Assembly: GCF_039536325.1 (NCBI RefSeq)
Contig: NZ_BAAAYO010000006.1
Location: 496,001 to 560,000, forward strand
Direction of reading: 5' to 3'
DNA from: Paenibacillus_AB hodogayensis
Lineage (GTDB): Bacteria; Bacillota; Bacilli; Paenibacillales; NBRC-103111
DNA length: 64,000 nucleotides
The notes beneath the pieces were generated by a model, which did not search any database, was not told where the DNA came from, and was given only the letters and a program-made list of their open reading frames with translations. Position 1 is the first letter of the stretch, and every line of letters starts with the position of its first letter. The translations under genes and the position numbers were made by a program. Below are positions 43,433 to 51,958 of the stretch, piece after piece.

Positions 43433-44911
43433 TTACAAAATGATGGCGATTAGACCGCCCGAGCCTTCGTTGATAATGCGGCCCAGCGTTTCCTGCAGCT
43501 TGTAGCGGGCGTTGTCCGGCATCATCGCCAGCTTGCCCTGAATGCCTTCGCGGACGATCGAGTTCAGCGAGCGGCCGAAAATATCGGAATCCCATATTTT
43601 CAACGGATTCTCCTCGAAGTCCTGCATCAGATAGCGGACCAGTTCCTCGCTCTGCTTCTCCGTCCCGATAATCGGCGCGAATTCCGACTCGACGTCGACG
43701 CGGATCATATGGATCGAAGGCGCCGTCGCCTTCAGACGAACCCCGAAGCGCGAGCCTTGGCGGATCAGCTCCGGCTCGTCGAGCGACATATCCTCGAGGC
43801 TCGGCGGCGCGATGCCGTAGCCGGTCGTCTTGACCATCTCCAGCGCCTCGGCAAACCGGTCGTATTCCCGCTTCGCGTGGGTGAATTCCTGCATCAGCTG
43901 GAGCAGATGGTCCTTGCCGCGAATTTCCACGCCGACGACTTCCATCAAAATTTTATCGTACAGCTCGTCGGGCGCGTACAGGTCGATTTCGGCCACGCCC
44001 TGCCCCATATCCATACCGGCAAGCGCGGCCCGCTCGATGAAATCGTACGTGTCGAACTGGCTGACGACCCGATCCACGTCGCGCAAACGGCGAATATCTT
44101 TGACCGTATTGCGGACGGAGCTCTCGAAGTGCGAACGCAGCCAATGGTTTTCGCCGAGCACCATAACCCAGCTGGGCAGGTTGACGTTCACTTCGTGAAC
44201 CGGGAACTCGTACAGCACCTCGCGCATGACTTGCAAAATATCGTCTTCCGTCATGTTCGCTACGCTTGTGGCCATAACCGGGATGTCGTATTTGGCGGCC
44301 AGCTCGTTGCGCAGATCGACCGTCTCCGGACTCGTCGGCTTGACAGAGTTGACGATCAGAATGAACGGCTTGCCGACTTCCTTCAGCTCGTTGATGACCC
44401 GCTCTTCCGCTTCGACATACGAGGAGCGCGGAATTTCCGCGATGGAGCCGTCGGTCGTCACGACGACGCCGAGCGTCGAATGCTCTTGAATGACTTTGCG
44501 CGTGCCGATCTCGGCCGCTTCCTGGAACGGAATCGGTTCGTCGAACCACGGTGTCGTAATCATCCGCGGTCCGCTTTCGTCCTCATAGCCTTTGGCGCCC
44601 TGAACGGCGTAACCGACGCAATCGACAAGCCGGATGTTGACGTTGAGACCTTCCGCGACGTTCAGCCGCACCGCGTTATTCGGCACGAACTTCGGCTCGG
44701 TCGTCATGATCGTCTTGCCGGCCGCGCTCTGCGGCAGCTCGTCGGTCGCCCGGACCCGTTCAGCTTCGTTCTGGATGTTCGGCAACACCAGTGTTTCCAT
44801 GAACCGTTTAATAAACGTAGATTTCCCCGTCCGGACCGCTCCTACGACTCCAAGGTAGATGTCCCCCCCGGTACGCTCCGCGATGTCCTTAAAGATATCC
44901 ACTTTCTCCAA
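43433..44911 (-). CDS. spoIVA: stage IV sporulation protein A
   Basis: 492 residues. SpoIVA is an ATPase that self-assembles on the forespore surface as the base layer of the spore coat. The Walker A motif GAVRTGKST is near residue 24, and MTTEPKFVPNNAVRL and RLVDCVGYAVQGAKGYEDE follow. The start is a TTG at 44911, 8 bases after AGGAGG. No gene is seen in 44912-45216. On the minus strand around 45010-45045 an ATATATT, about 15 bases, then CATGTAC resembles a sigma-E promoter, but weakly. Confidence 0.96.
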   Translation of the reverse strand: MEKVDIFKDIAERTGGDIYLGVVGAVRTGKSTFIKRFMETLVLPNIQNEAERVRATDELPQSAAGKTIMTTEPKFVPNNAVRLNVAEGLNVNIRLVDCVGYAVQGAKGYEDESGPRMITTPWFDEPIPFQEAAEIGTRKVIQEHSTLGVVVTTDGSIAEIPRSSYVEAEERVINELKEVGKPFILIVNSVKPTSPETVDLRNELAAKYDIPVMATSVANMTEDDILQVMREVLYEFPVHEVNVNLPSWVMVLGENHWLRSHFESSVRNTVKDIRRLRDVDRVVSQFDTYDFIERAALAGMDMGQGVAEIDLYAPDELYDKILMEVVGVEIRGKDHLLQLMQEFTHAKREYDRFAEALEMVKTTGYGIAPPSLEDMSLDEPELIRQGSRFGVRLKATAPSIHMIRVDVESEFAPIIGTEKQSEELVRYLMQDFEENPLKIWDSDIFGRSLNSIVREGIQGKLAMMPDNARYKLQETLGRIINEGSGGLIAIIL

Positions 44912-45216
44912 TGAGATCCCCTCCTAGGCAGGATAATGAACGAAGCAGATGTCGCAATCGGATGGTTGACGGCGGAAGCCGTTATTCATACTCGCGAAGC
45001 GACGATACTCGTACATGTTTTTTGACTAGTAAAAATATATGTACTAGGTTTTGCGATTATGACTAGCGCCTATTAAAAGTTTCGGACGAAGCGGCTCCGG
45101 AATCTATCGATCTACCAACTCCCCGTGCGCATTGATTTTCCCTTCCACCACTATATGTCGATACCGACCCGCATATTCGAAGCCATGGCGATAAAAAAAG
45201 GAATAAGCGGAACCGC

Positions 45217-45249
45217 GCAAAAAAACCCCCTTCGTACCGCAGGGGGGTT
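45217..45249 (-). terminator. terminator of the third solute-binding gene
   Basis: AACCCCC (45224-45230) pairs with GGGGGTT (45243-45249), 12-base loop, followed on the minus strand by a run of Ts. Confidence 0.87.
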
Positions 45250-45280
45250 CTTCATAAAATTTGCATGATGAGGACAGCCG

Positions 45281-46570
45281 TTATTTTTTATTTTGTTCCT
45301 CGATTTGCTTATTCGCATCTTCTTCGGCTTTGCGCAACATGGAATTGAGATCTTGCTGGCTCGTTTTGTAAGTATCGATAATTTGGCTTAACTTCGCCCG
45401 GATGCTCCCGTCGTTCAGAACGGTCGGAACCGGCTTGGCGATTTTCTCCGCATAAAACGCCTTGACGTTTTTCCCTTTCAAAATATCGAGATCTTTACCA
45501 AAATCGTTCAATACTTTATCGTCGCGCAAAACCGGAACATGTCCTTTACGGGCGTTGGCCGCTTGAATTTCGTCGGACACGATGTAGGCAAGCACCTCGA
45601 ACGTTTCGTCCTTATACTTGCTGTTCGGCATAATCGAATAGAAAGGAGCGTTCATCTGCGAACCGACGCCTTTCATGCCTTCGAAATTGGGCAACGTGAC
45701 GACATCCCAATCCAGCCCTTTCTGAACGGCTGCGGGCAGCAGGTCAAGCGGACTCGGACCGGCCATCATGGCCAAAGTCTGATTGGTGAAGAAATTGGCG
45801 GTGTCCTCGGCCGAAGGCTCGTTTCCCGGAATATCGTAAAACCGGACCATCGACTCCACCCATTTTTTCCACGGATCCGTATTGATCGTCGTTTTCCCCG
45901 TAGCCGGGTCGGCGAACGGCAAGCCCATCTGGTTCCGGAATGCCAAATTCAGCGCGCTAAATTTAAAGCCTTTGTAGTTGACCCCGCCTTCGACGCGCGT
46001 CATTTTTTTCGTAATGTCGTACACTTGATCCCAAGTCATGTTATCGGTCGGGTAAGGAACGCCAAATTTGTCGAACAGGCTTTTGTTAAAATATAGCGTC
46101 GAATTGTTTAATTCATACGGCATGATCAGAAATTCGCCTTTATCGGAGTACGATTTGACGGTTTCCAGCACGCCCGGTGAAAACCGGTTCACATCGAACT
46201 TGTATTTTGTCATGTACGGCGTCAGGTCTGTAACAAGTTTATCCCGCAGGGTGCCAGGCAGCCCGCCCGCCGACCGGGCAATCGCATCGACGGAAATGCC
46301 CGCCCCCACCACGTCTTCAAGCATGTTGCCCTTGCCCTCCAGCATGACGTTCAGCTTGATGTTAGGAAAGTGATTCTCCACTTTTCCCTTCAATTCTTCG
46401 AGAAGCTCCTTGGAGTACCCATTATACAAAAAGTTCAAGGTCACCGTTTCCAACTTCTCTGGTTTCTTTCCGTTTCCGTCGGCAGGGTCGGTCCCTTTGT
46501 CCCCACATCCGGCGAGCAAAACGGTCATCGACATCCCCAGACCAAGCACGGTTTTTTGGAATCGCTTCAT
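45281..46570 (-). CDS. extracellular solute-binding lipoprotein (ABC sugar type, family 1)
   Basis: 429 residues. Lipobox VLLAGC with Cys at 22; the mature part begins with a charged linker and LETVTLNFLYNGYSKELLEELKG. It shares FDKFGVPYPTDNMTWDQV and the tail QDLNSMLRKAEEDANKQ with the proteins at 11365 and 19305. AraC divergent upstream at 46837 probably controls it, and a cre-like site overlies its start region. No permease is adjacent. Confidence 0.9.
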   Translation of the reverse strand: MKRFQKTVLGLGMSMTVLLAGCGDKGTDPADGNGKKPEKLETVTLNFLYNGYSKELLEELKGKVENHFPNIKLNVMLEGKGNMLEDVVGAGISVDAIARSAGGLPGTLRDKLVTDLTPYMTKYKFDVNRFSPGVLETVKSYSDKGEFLIMPYELNNSTLYFNKSLFDKFGVPYPTDNMTWDQVYDITKKMTRVEGGVNYKGFKFSALNLAFRNQMGLPFADPATGKTTINTDPWKKWVESMVRFYDIPGNEPSAEDTANFFTNQTLAMMAGPSPLDLLPAAVQKGLDWDVVTLPNFEGMKGVGSQMNAPFYSIMPNSKYKDETFEVLAYIVSDEIQAANARKGHVPVLRDDKVLNDFGKDLDILKGKNVKAFYAEKIAKPVPTVLNDGSIRAKLSQIIDTYKTSQQDLNSMLRKAEEDANKQIEEQNKK

Positions 46571-46600
46571 CTTTCGTCCCCCTATTCAGCTACTGATTAC

Positions 46601-46614
46601 TGTGAGCGCTTTAA
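46601..46614. promoter_or_regulatory. cre-like site (CcpA) before the solute-binding gene
   Basis: TGTGAGCGCTTTAA matches 12 of 14 positions of the cre consensus. It lies ~31 bases upstream of the start codon and just after a TACAAT that could be the -10 box. Carbon catabolite repression is inferred. Confidence 0.45.
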
Positions 46615-46756
46615 TTGTACCTCCCCCCTTTGGGAAAATCTTTCCTATAATTGATCACTTTTTTGGAGAAAAATTTTGATGTTCGAAAAAATCAGCTCGC
46701 CCGTCTCCCTTGTCGCTACGAGGCGGATTAGGCGTCTTTTTCCTCCGTTTCCTGAT

Positions 46757-46786
46757 TTGCCTGTCTTTGCGGTCATGGTCTATAAT
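46757..46786 (+). promoter_or_regulatory. promoter of the AraC-family gene
   Basis: TTGCCT at 46757-46762, an 18-base spacer and TATAAT at 46781-46786, 50 bases before the start codon. Confidence 0.65.
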
Positions 46787-46836
46787 GCATAGCGGGACGC
46801 ATTACGCGTAACCTCGATCGGGAAGGGGTACTGCCG

Positions 46837-47745
46837 ATGACTTTTGAATTGAACATGAAGACGCATCGTCCGGAGACGAATCGGGTCGTCGAAAAATATT
46901 TCCGTCTGTTCCCCGTCTATTTGCGCAAGGAGTCCATAAAATATCACCGCTATATGCTGCACGTGCAGCCGGGAATCGAATTTAATCTCAGCTTGGCTGG
47001 AACCGCTTACTTTGTTGTCGGCGAACGCATTTACAAAACGTCGCCCGGCCAACTGCTCGTCTTTCCCGGCGATGTACCTCATCAAGTATTTGTCGAGCCT
47101 TCCGACCATTACCGCCGAGCGGTCATATGCGTCAACGACGTTATGTTGAAGCAGGCGACTGCTCAATTTCCCGATACGCATTCCCCGCTGCGCTGGTTCG
47201 ACAACGTCTCTTGCCACCAGTTCCAGCTGCAAATGAAAACGTTCGCAGCGCTCCGGCAGATCGCCGTGGCGATGTACCAGGAGCAGCAGGAGCAAAAGCC
47301 GGGCTGGCAGCAAATGCTGATGGCCCAACTGCTGTCGATGATCGTCTCCGTCGGCCGGCTGGTAGACGAGCAGGCGTCGCCCGACATCGGCCGGTTACCT
47401 CAGCGGCATGTTGCGCGCGAGCTGGCGGAGAGCTGCTGCACGTTTATCGAATCGCACCTGTACGAAGATTTGTCGTTGCAAACCGCTGCACGGCGGTTCC
47501 ATGTCAGCCCGGAGCATCTGACGCGCACCTTCAAACGGGAAACCGGCATCGCCTTCTATCAATACGTCCTGCTTCAGCGCATTCGCGAAAGCAAGCGGCT
47601 GCTGCTGTCCGATACGGGCTTGTCGCTGACGGAGATCGCCTATACGCTCGGCTTCGCATCGTCGTCGCATTTCAGCCGCACGTTCCGCAGCATCGTCAAG
47701 CTGAGCCCGAGCGAGTACCGTCTTCAGGCCGCATCTACGCAATAA
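46837..47745 (+). CDS. AraC-family transcriptional regulator with cupin-like sensor
   Basis: 302 residues. Residues ~45-95 form a cupin-type domain (EFNLSLAGTAYFVVGERIYKT, LLVFPGDVPHQVFV). Residues ~200-298 carry two HTH motifs (DLSLQTAARRFHVSPEHLTRTFKRE and LSLTEIAYTLGFASSSHFSRTFR, ending LSPSEYRLQ). AAGGGG lies 8 bases before the ATG. It is divergent from the solute-binding gene at 46570 and convergent with the lipoprotein gene at 48563; a hairpin at 47748-47782 with poor T-tails may end both transcripts. Confidence 0.9.
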   Translation: MTFELNMKTHRPETNRVVEKYFRLFPVYLRKESIKYHRYMLHVQPGIEFNLSLAGTAYFVVGERIYKTSPGQLLVFPGDVPHQVFVEPSDHYRRAVICVNDVMLKQATAQFPDTHSPLRWFDNVSCHQFQLQMKTFAALRQIAVAMYQEQQEQKPGWQQMLMAQLLSMIVSVGRLVDEQASPDIGRLPQRHVARELAESCCTFIESHLYEDLSLQTAARRFHVSPEHLTRTFKRETGIAFYQYVLLQRIRESKRLLLSDTGLSLTEIAYTLGFASSSHFSRTFRSIVKLSPSEYRLQAASTQ

Positions 47746-47756
47746 GCCGAAGCGTC

Positions 47757-48563
47757 TCAAGAAGCAGACGGCTTCGGCTCATTATTCAACCAGTAATAGG
47801 GGAACGATTTGACCGGTACATAAGGCGCATCGGCTACAAGCAATTCCCGCAAGTCGGTCTTTCCATCGGCCGACTTCATCCCTTTGCGCTCCATCGCCTG
47901 CATAACCTCCGGCGCATAGTCGATGCCGACCGTACCGCTGCCGTCGATCAGGAAAGTCAAATATTGACGGGAGTACAGGCTCTGCACCTGCTCGGTTTTT
48001 TTGCCCAGCTTGGCGAAATCGAGCCGGAATACGTTGCGGCCGGCTTCCTCGCCCTTCGGAATTTCCCCGTTTTTCGCTTTTTTGTAATCGTCGACCGCCC
48101 GCTGCAGGTCTCCGGTTTTTTGGAAGGCCGCAATATCCAGCAGCTTAACCTCCGGCTTCTGCTCGGCATGAACGAGCACGAACAGGAATTTCCCGCCGTT
48201 CTCGAAGGCGATTCCTGGCACTTGCCCGAGATACGGGCCTTGCGACAGCTTCTTCATATCCAGCACGTACTGCTCGTAAATCGGCGTGTCGACCTCGAAG
48301 TTCTTGATCGGCAGCACGCCGTTTTTCTCTTTGTACAAATCGACCGCATGCTGCACAAGCAGCAGACTTTCCATGACGGAAGCCTGATTTTCCTTGCGCA
48401 TCTCCTTCGGGTACAGACATCCGGCCAGCAGCGGCAGCAGCATGACGGAAACGATCATCCCCGCCAGTCGTGCGGCAAAAGCTTGGCGGCTGACGCCGGA
48501 CAAGCGCGCTTCTCCCGAACCGGATCGTTCCGCTAGCGCGCGGCGTCTTGCAAACGCAAACAT
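47757..48563 (-). CDS. YphF-like lipoprotein
   Basis: 268 residues. The lipobox PLLAGC places the lipidated Cys at residue 49, after an unusually long basic N-region. The mature part (SVMESLLLVQHAVDLYKEKNG, DDYKKAKNGEIPKG, YSRQYLTFLIDGSGTVGIDYAPEVM) has no known function. B. subtilis has a lipoprotein, YphF, in the same place between gpsA and spoIVA. GGAG lies 7 bases before the ATG. Homology to YphF is inferred mainly from position, size and lipobox. Confidence 0.75.
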   Translation of the reverse strand: MFAFARRRALAERSGSGEARLSGVSRQAFAARLAGMIVSVMLLPLLAGCLYPKEMRKENQASVMESLLLVQHAVDLYKEKNGVLPIKNFEVDTPIYEQYVLDMKKLSQGPYLGQVPGIAFENGGKFLFVLVHAEQKPEVKLLDIAAFQKTGDLQRAVDDYKKAKNGEIPKGEEAGRNVFRLDFAKLGKKTEQVQSLYSRQYLTFLIDGSGTVGIDYAPEVMQAMERKGMKSADGKTDLRELLVADAPYVPVKSFPYYWLNNEPKPSAS

Positions 48564-48613
48564 CGGCTCTCTCCTTTATCCCCTTCGGCTTCTATCGTTC
48601 CTTGGCATCCTGA

Positions 48614-48958
48614 CTACCAGAGACCTTCCTCTTCCTGCTGCTTGGCCAGTTGGGCGCGTACCGCGGCCTTCAACGGGTCTTCCGGAACAGTGACGGTGCA
48701 CGGCCCGGTTATCCTAGCTTGGCAAGCCAGTCGAAAGCTCTGGTCGACCAAATCGCCCAGCTTCCGCTTCTCGTTGTCTCCCGCCGCCGTCAAGCCTGCC
48801 GCATCCTCCACGATCACCTTGCACATCAGGCAGGCAGCGTTGCCCCCGCAGCGGGTACGGATAAGAATGCGCGCTTTCTGGGCAGCCTGGAGCACGGTCG
48901 ACCCCGGCTTAACTTGAATCGTTTTATTGTCAGGCTTAAAGCGGACTTCAACGTTCAC
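48614..48958 (-). CDS. [2Fe-2S] ferredoxin
   Basis: 114 residues, plant-type/beta-grasp ferredoxin. Cluster ligands are in RCGGNAACLMCKV (C-x5-C-x2-C) and the last Cys in RLACQARI. Acts as a one-electron carrier; partner unknown. The start is a GTG at 48958, 7 bases after AGGAG, and it overlaps the upstream nucleotidyltransferase gene by 11 bases. A 50-base gap separates it from the lipoprotein gene. Confidence 0.9.
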   Translation of the reverse strand: MNVEVRFKPDNKTIQVKPGSTVLQAAQKARILIRTRCGGNAACLMCKVIVEDAAGLTAAGDNEKRKLGDLVDQSFRLACQARITGPCTVTVPEDPLKAAVRAQLAKQQEEEGLW

Positions 48959-49604
48959 CCCCGCTCTCCTCCCCTTCGGACGGCGCTTGCAGCAGCTCGC
49001 CGATGCGCCCTGCGAAACGGTCGCCTATGCGGTTGCCTTCGAGCAGAACGCGCAGGACCGGATCATGACGAGCAGGCTCCGAACGCATACCCGCCGCGAG
49101 CGGCTCGTAGCGGTCGCGGCGCTCCCGCAGTACGTTGAAGAGCAGTTCATGGGCAAGCGGCATAAAACGGACCGTCGCCGCGCCGACCGTTCCTTCGGCG
49201 GCAAAGGGAGCCAGCACGGAGCGAATGCGCACCTCGTACTCGGCTTCATCCAGACGTACCTGGAGACTGCCTACAAGCTCAACCTGTACGCCCTCAATTT
49301 CATAATGGCTCAGCAAGGACCCATACTGATCCGTCTCGCTGTAAGCCTGTTCGTCTACCGAATAAGCGTGCAGCGCGGCATGTACCGCCTCAGCCTCTCC
49401 GGCATCCACATAGACGTCCAGATCGCGCGGCACCACACCGAGCGGAGTCCCCTGCAGCAGCGCTCCGCAGCTGCCGCCGACCAGCCAGACGACACCGCAA
49501 TCCGCCAGCAGCTGCCCAATAATGTCCAACGCCCGGACGACGGACGCCGGGACCGCATGGACGGCAGGCTCAATACGGTTTGTTTTGCACGACGATATGT
49601 CCAT
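48948..49604 (-). CDS. nucleotidyltransferase-like protein
   Basis: 218 residues. LVGGSCGALLQGTPLGVVPRDLDVYVDAGEA is a Pol-beta-type nucleotidyltransferase core with GGS and the two metal-binding Asp residues. A later strand, VQVELVGSLQV, lacks an obvious third Asp but has Glu nearby. Relatives transfer NMP groups to antibiotics, RNA or proteins; the target here is unknown. It overlaps the ferredoxin before it by 35 bases and the one after it by 11, so all three are co-translated. Confidence 0.75.
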   Translation of the reverse strand: MDISSCKTNRIEPAVHAVPASVVRALDIIGQLLADCGVVWLVGGSCGALLQGTPLGVVPRDLDVYVDAGEAEAVHAALHAYSVDEQAYSETDQYGSLLSHYEIEGVQVELVGSLQVRLDEAEYEVRIRSVLAPFAAEGTVGAATVRFMPLAHELLFNVLRERRDRYEPLAAGMRSEPARHDPVLRVLLEGNRIGDRFAGRIGELLQAPSEGEESGGER

Positions 49605-49860
49605 TGCTTATCACCTTCGCTTGACACCCGAGCCGGTATCCTTGTTCAAGCTCCTCTTCTTCCAAACCGATCCGCTCCGCCTTGGTCGGTTCGTCCAAAC
49701 ATGCAATGCCTTCCACGACATGACAGCGACAACGGCAGCAGGTGCCCCGCGTGCAGTTGAACGCCCAGTCCACATCGGCTTTAAGCGCCAGCTGCAGGAC
49801 GGTTTGCCCTGCGACGGCTTCCACGGTCTTTCGTTTGGTACGTCCCGTCAATTCGATCAT
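49570..49860 (-). CDS. [2Fe-2S] ferredoxin
   Basis: 96 residues, beta-grasp ferredoxin. Ligands are in FNCTRGTCCRCRC (C-x4-C-x2-C, with extra cysteines) and GYRLGCQAK. It differs from the second ferredoxin at 48614 in length and Cys spacing. GAGGGA lies upstream of the ATG. It begins 21 bases after the small membrane protein at 49882. Confidence 0.9.
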   Translation of the reverse strand: MIELTGRTKRKTVEAVAGQTVLQLALKADVDWAFNCTRGTCCRCRCHVVEGIACLDEPTKAERIGLEEEELEQGYRLGCQAKVISNGHIVVQNKPY

Positions 49861-49881
49861 TGGGCTTCCCTCCGTCTTCTG

Positions 49882-50061
49882 TCAAATAATCGATAGGATC
49901 ATATACACGACGGAAACAAGCAAAATGACGAAAGCGATCGCCGATAGAACGCCTCGCACGACGCCCTTCAACTTGACTCTGGCAAACGTAACCAGGAAGG
50001 ATGCCAGTACCATCAGCCCCATTCCGATGAAGGAGGCCCACATCTTATCCATGCTGCTCAA
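49882..50061 (-). CDS. YphE-like small membrane protein (DUF2768)
   Basis: 59 residues from a TTG at 50061 (GGGTGA 6 bases upstream), or 56 from the ATG at 50052, which lacks a good ribosome site. Two transmembrane helices (FIGMGLMVLASFLVTFA and IAFVILLVSVVYMILSII) are joined by a basic loop (RVKLKGVVRG). Size, topology and position next to the YphF-like gene and spoIVA side match B. subtilis YphE. Function unknown. Confidence 0.8.
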   Translation of the reverse strand: MSSMDKMWASFIGMGLMVLASFLVTFARVKLKGVVRGVLSAIAFVILLVSVVYMILSII

Positions 50062-50153
50062 ATGAAATCACCCTATGCATTAGTTCTATCGCCCCTGATT
50101 ATAGCATTCCGGCGAGCTTTTGTGAAATCGGGGCACGGTTTTGCCGTCAATTT

Positions 50154-50184
50154 AAAAAACGCCCGGACGGGTGTCCGGACGTTT
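50154..50184 (-). terminator. terminator of the FN3 secreted protein
   Basis: CCGGAC pairs with GTCCGG inside an outer ACG/CGT, 4-base loop, followed on the minus strand by six Ts. It lies 35 bases past the stop at 50219. Confidence 0.87.
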
Positions 50185-50218
50185 CTGGCTTGCGCGGAGC
50201 CCTTTCGGAGCGCCGACC

Positions 50219-51445
50219 TTATCTGGAGCGGTAAGCGTTAATCTCGAACGAAACGACGCTGGCATACGCTATATAGTCCAGCCGCTTCGAGTAAGGGCCT
50301 TTATTGGCCGCGGAGCGGTCGATCGTGAATACCGGCCCCCGCGGTCCGTTCGGTCCTGCCGCGTACCAGGCGGCGAACGCCTCCGCTTCCTGCAGCGAGA
50401 CATCGTATTCCTTCAGAAGCCGGTCGGTCAGCGTCACAACCAGCATCGCCCGGTCGGGCTGCGGGGCGACAGGCATAGCCGTCGCTACGATACTCGGGCC
50501 GCTTTCACCGGAAGCGTTCATGGCGGAGACGGTGTAGGCGTAAGTGACTCCGTTGGCCGCACTCGTATCCGTATAGTAGCCGTATACGGTTTGCGCAACC
50601 GTCGTAAATCCGCCGCCCGGCCATACGGCCCGTTTGACGTTGTAGTATACCGCCCCCGTCACCGTAGGCCATTGCAGCATCACTTGTCCGTCCCCGGGGT
50701 AAGCCGACAAGCTCGCCGGTGTGGACGGAACAGGCAGGTACGGCACGGCGTAAGCGGGATCGGAATTGCCGCTTTCGCCGAATTCGTTGAAAGCCGAGAC
50801 AACGTAGTAATACCCGTAGCCGTTCATGACCGACTTATCGGCATAGGTTGTCCCATAGACGGTTTGCACGACCGAATACGGCCCTCCTGGCGTCATCGAC
50901 CGTTTCACGCGGTAGCCGAGCGCATATTGGGAATCCCGCCAATCGAGCTGCACCGTCCGATCCATACCGTTCGCCCGCAGCGAAGTCGGAACGCCGGGAG
51001 CGATCGCGGATACTTTCCCGTAGACGTCCAGTTCATACACGCGCACCGCGTTGGCCGGCTTGGCCGATTTCACCCGAAGCGACTTGACCGCAGACATCTG
51101 GATCGGGAACGGGGCCGTAGGCTCCGTCGTGTACGCCCCGGCCGCGGCCACCTCGGTCCCGTTTACGTCAAGCAAGTAAAGCTGCGCATCCGGGGAATCC
51201 GCATAAAAGATAAAACCGGTCAAATCTACCGGGCGCGGAAACGTCCACACGACCGGCTCATTGCTTACCGTAATGAACGTCTGCGGATTGCCGTCGGTCG
51301 CTCCGTACTGGTAGCCGCCCGATTCCGACACGCCGGGCTGCCAGCGCAGCAGCCCCGGCTGCGCCGTATACGGAGCCGCATAAGCGGTCGTTCCCACCAA
51401 CAGCAAGCTCCAAACCATCAACCACACGATCCATGCTTTTCTCAA
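50219..51445 (-). CDS. secreted protein with discoidin-like and two FN3 domains
   Basis: 408 residues with a Sec signal (IVWLMVWSLLLVGTTAYA). Residues ~30-140 resemble a coagulation factor 5/8 (discoidin) sugar-binding fold (PVVWTFPRPVDLTGFIFYAD, VKSLRVKSAKPANAVRVYELDVYG). Two FN3 domains follow at ~150-240 and ~243-335, sharing the motif SVVQTVYGTTYAD/TTVAQTVYGYYTD. The last ~70 residues are unknown. The start is TTG at 51445, 9 bases after AGGGAG. No catalytic domain is visible, so a wall or glycan-binding role is inferred. Confidence 0.82.
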   Translation of the reverse strand: MRKAWIVWLMVWSLLLVGTTAYAAPYTAQPGLLRWQPGVSESGGYQYGATDGNPQTFITVSNEPVVWTFPRPVDLTGFIFYADSPDAQLYLLDVNGTEVAAAGAYTTEPTAPFPIQMSAVKSLRVKSAKPANAVRVYELDVYGKVSAIAPGVPTSLRANGMDRTVQLDWRDSQYALGYRVKRSMTPGGPYSVVQTVYGTTYADKSVMNGYGYYYVVSAFNEFGESGNSDPAYAVPYLPVPSTPASLSAYPGDGQVMLQWPTVTGAVYYNVKRAVWPGGGFTTVAQTVYGYYTDTSAANGVTYAYTVSAMNASGESGPSIVATAMPVAPQPDRAMLVVTLTDRLLKEYDVSLQEAEAFAAWYAAGPNGPRGPVFTIDRSAANKGPYSKRLDYIAYASVVSFEINAYRSR

Positions 51446-51550
51446 ACTGCATCTCTCCCTTATTCCTATAATAAGAACTTACGTTCCCATTATAGAAAAG
51501 GGCGGACATACCGGCAACTTGTCACAACGGACGAATCGGACAATTCGGGC

Positions 51551-51580
51551 AAAAAAAAGCAAGCCCCTTCAAAAGGGGCT
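51551..51580 (-). terminator. terminator of the spoVIF-like gene
   Basis: AGCCCCTT pairs with AAGGGGCT (3-base loop), then TGC and eight Ts on the minus strand, 26 bases past the stop. Confidence 0.9.
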
Positions 51581-51605
51581 CGCGTTGGCGCAGCACGGAG
51601 CTTGC

Positions 51606-51884
51606 CTATTTTTTCATCATCATTTTCATCAGCGCTTCCATGTTGTTCGGATTCATTCCGCTCTTCTGTACGGCGCTGACAATCTCATTCATCGTCGCAT
51701 CGGACACGGGCACCTTCACCATGCTGGACACTTGCTTGATCAGCTGCCGCAGCTGCTTCTCGCTTTGCACGGTGGACGGCTTAACCCCGCTCGCCAACTT
51801 GTATATGTCCTTCTCGGACACGTTTTTGCCGACCTTTTTCTTGACGGCATTCAGTACGTCCTTCGATATCTCTTTGCCGCTCAT
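51606..51884 (-). CDS. spoVIF: stage VI sporulation protein F-like
   Basis: 92 residues. The pattern SEKDIYKLASGVKPSTVQSEKQLRQLIKQVSSMVKVPVS and the C-terminal NNMEALMKMMMKK fit the SpoVIF family, which in Bacillus is needed for proper spore-coat assembly. AGGAGG lies 6 bases before the ATG at 51884; the frame is open upstream without similarity. It has its own terminator. Its family assignment is from memory of the motif pattern. Confidence 0.82.
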   Translation of the reverse strand: MSGKEISKDVLNAVKKKVGKNVSEKDIYKLASGVKPSTVQSEKQLRQLIKQVSSMVKVPVSDATMNEIVSAVQKSGMNPNNMEALMKMMMKK

Positions 51885-51958
51885 GCGTGACCTCCTCAAA
51901 CAGTGACTTACCGTATTGTATGAGGTCTGCACGCGGAAGGTGTAGGCGGCTTTGCCGG

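Noticed and set aside
47748..47782. A hairpin (GCCGAAGC with GCTTCGGC) between two convergent genes
   Set aside because: It overlaps the end of the lipoprotein gene and lacks a T-run on either strand, so a terminator call would be weak.
47127..48536. A 469-codon plus-strand frame over the AraC and lipoprotein genes
   Set aside because: It is out of frame with the AraC gene and antisense to the lipoprotein gene, both of which have clear motifs and ribosome sites.
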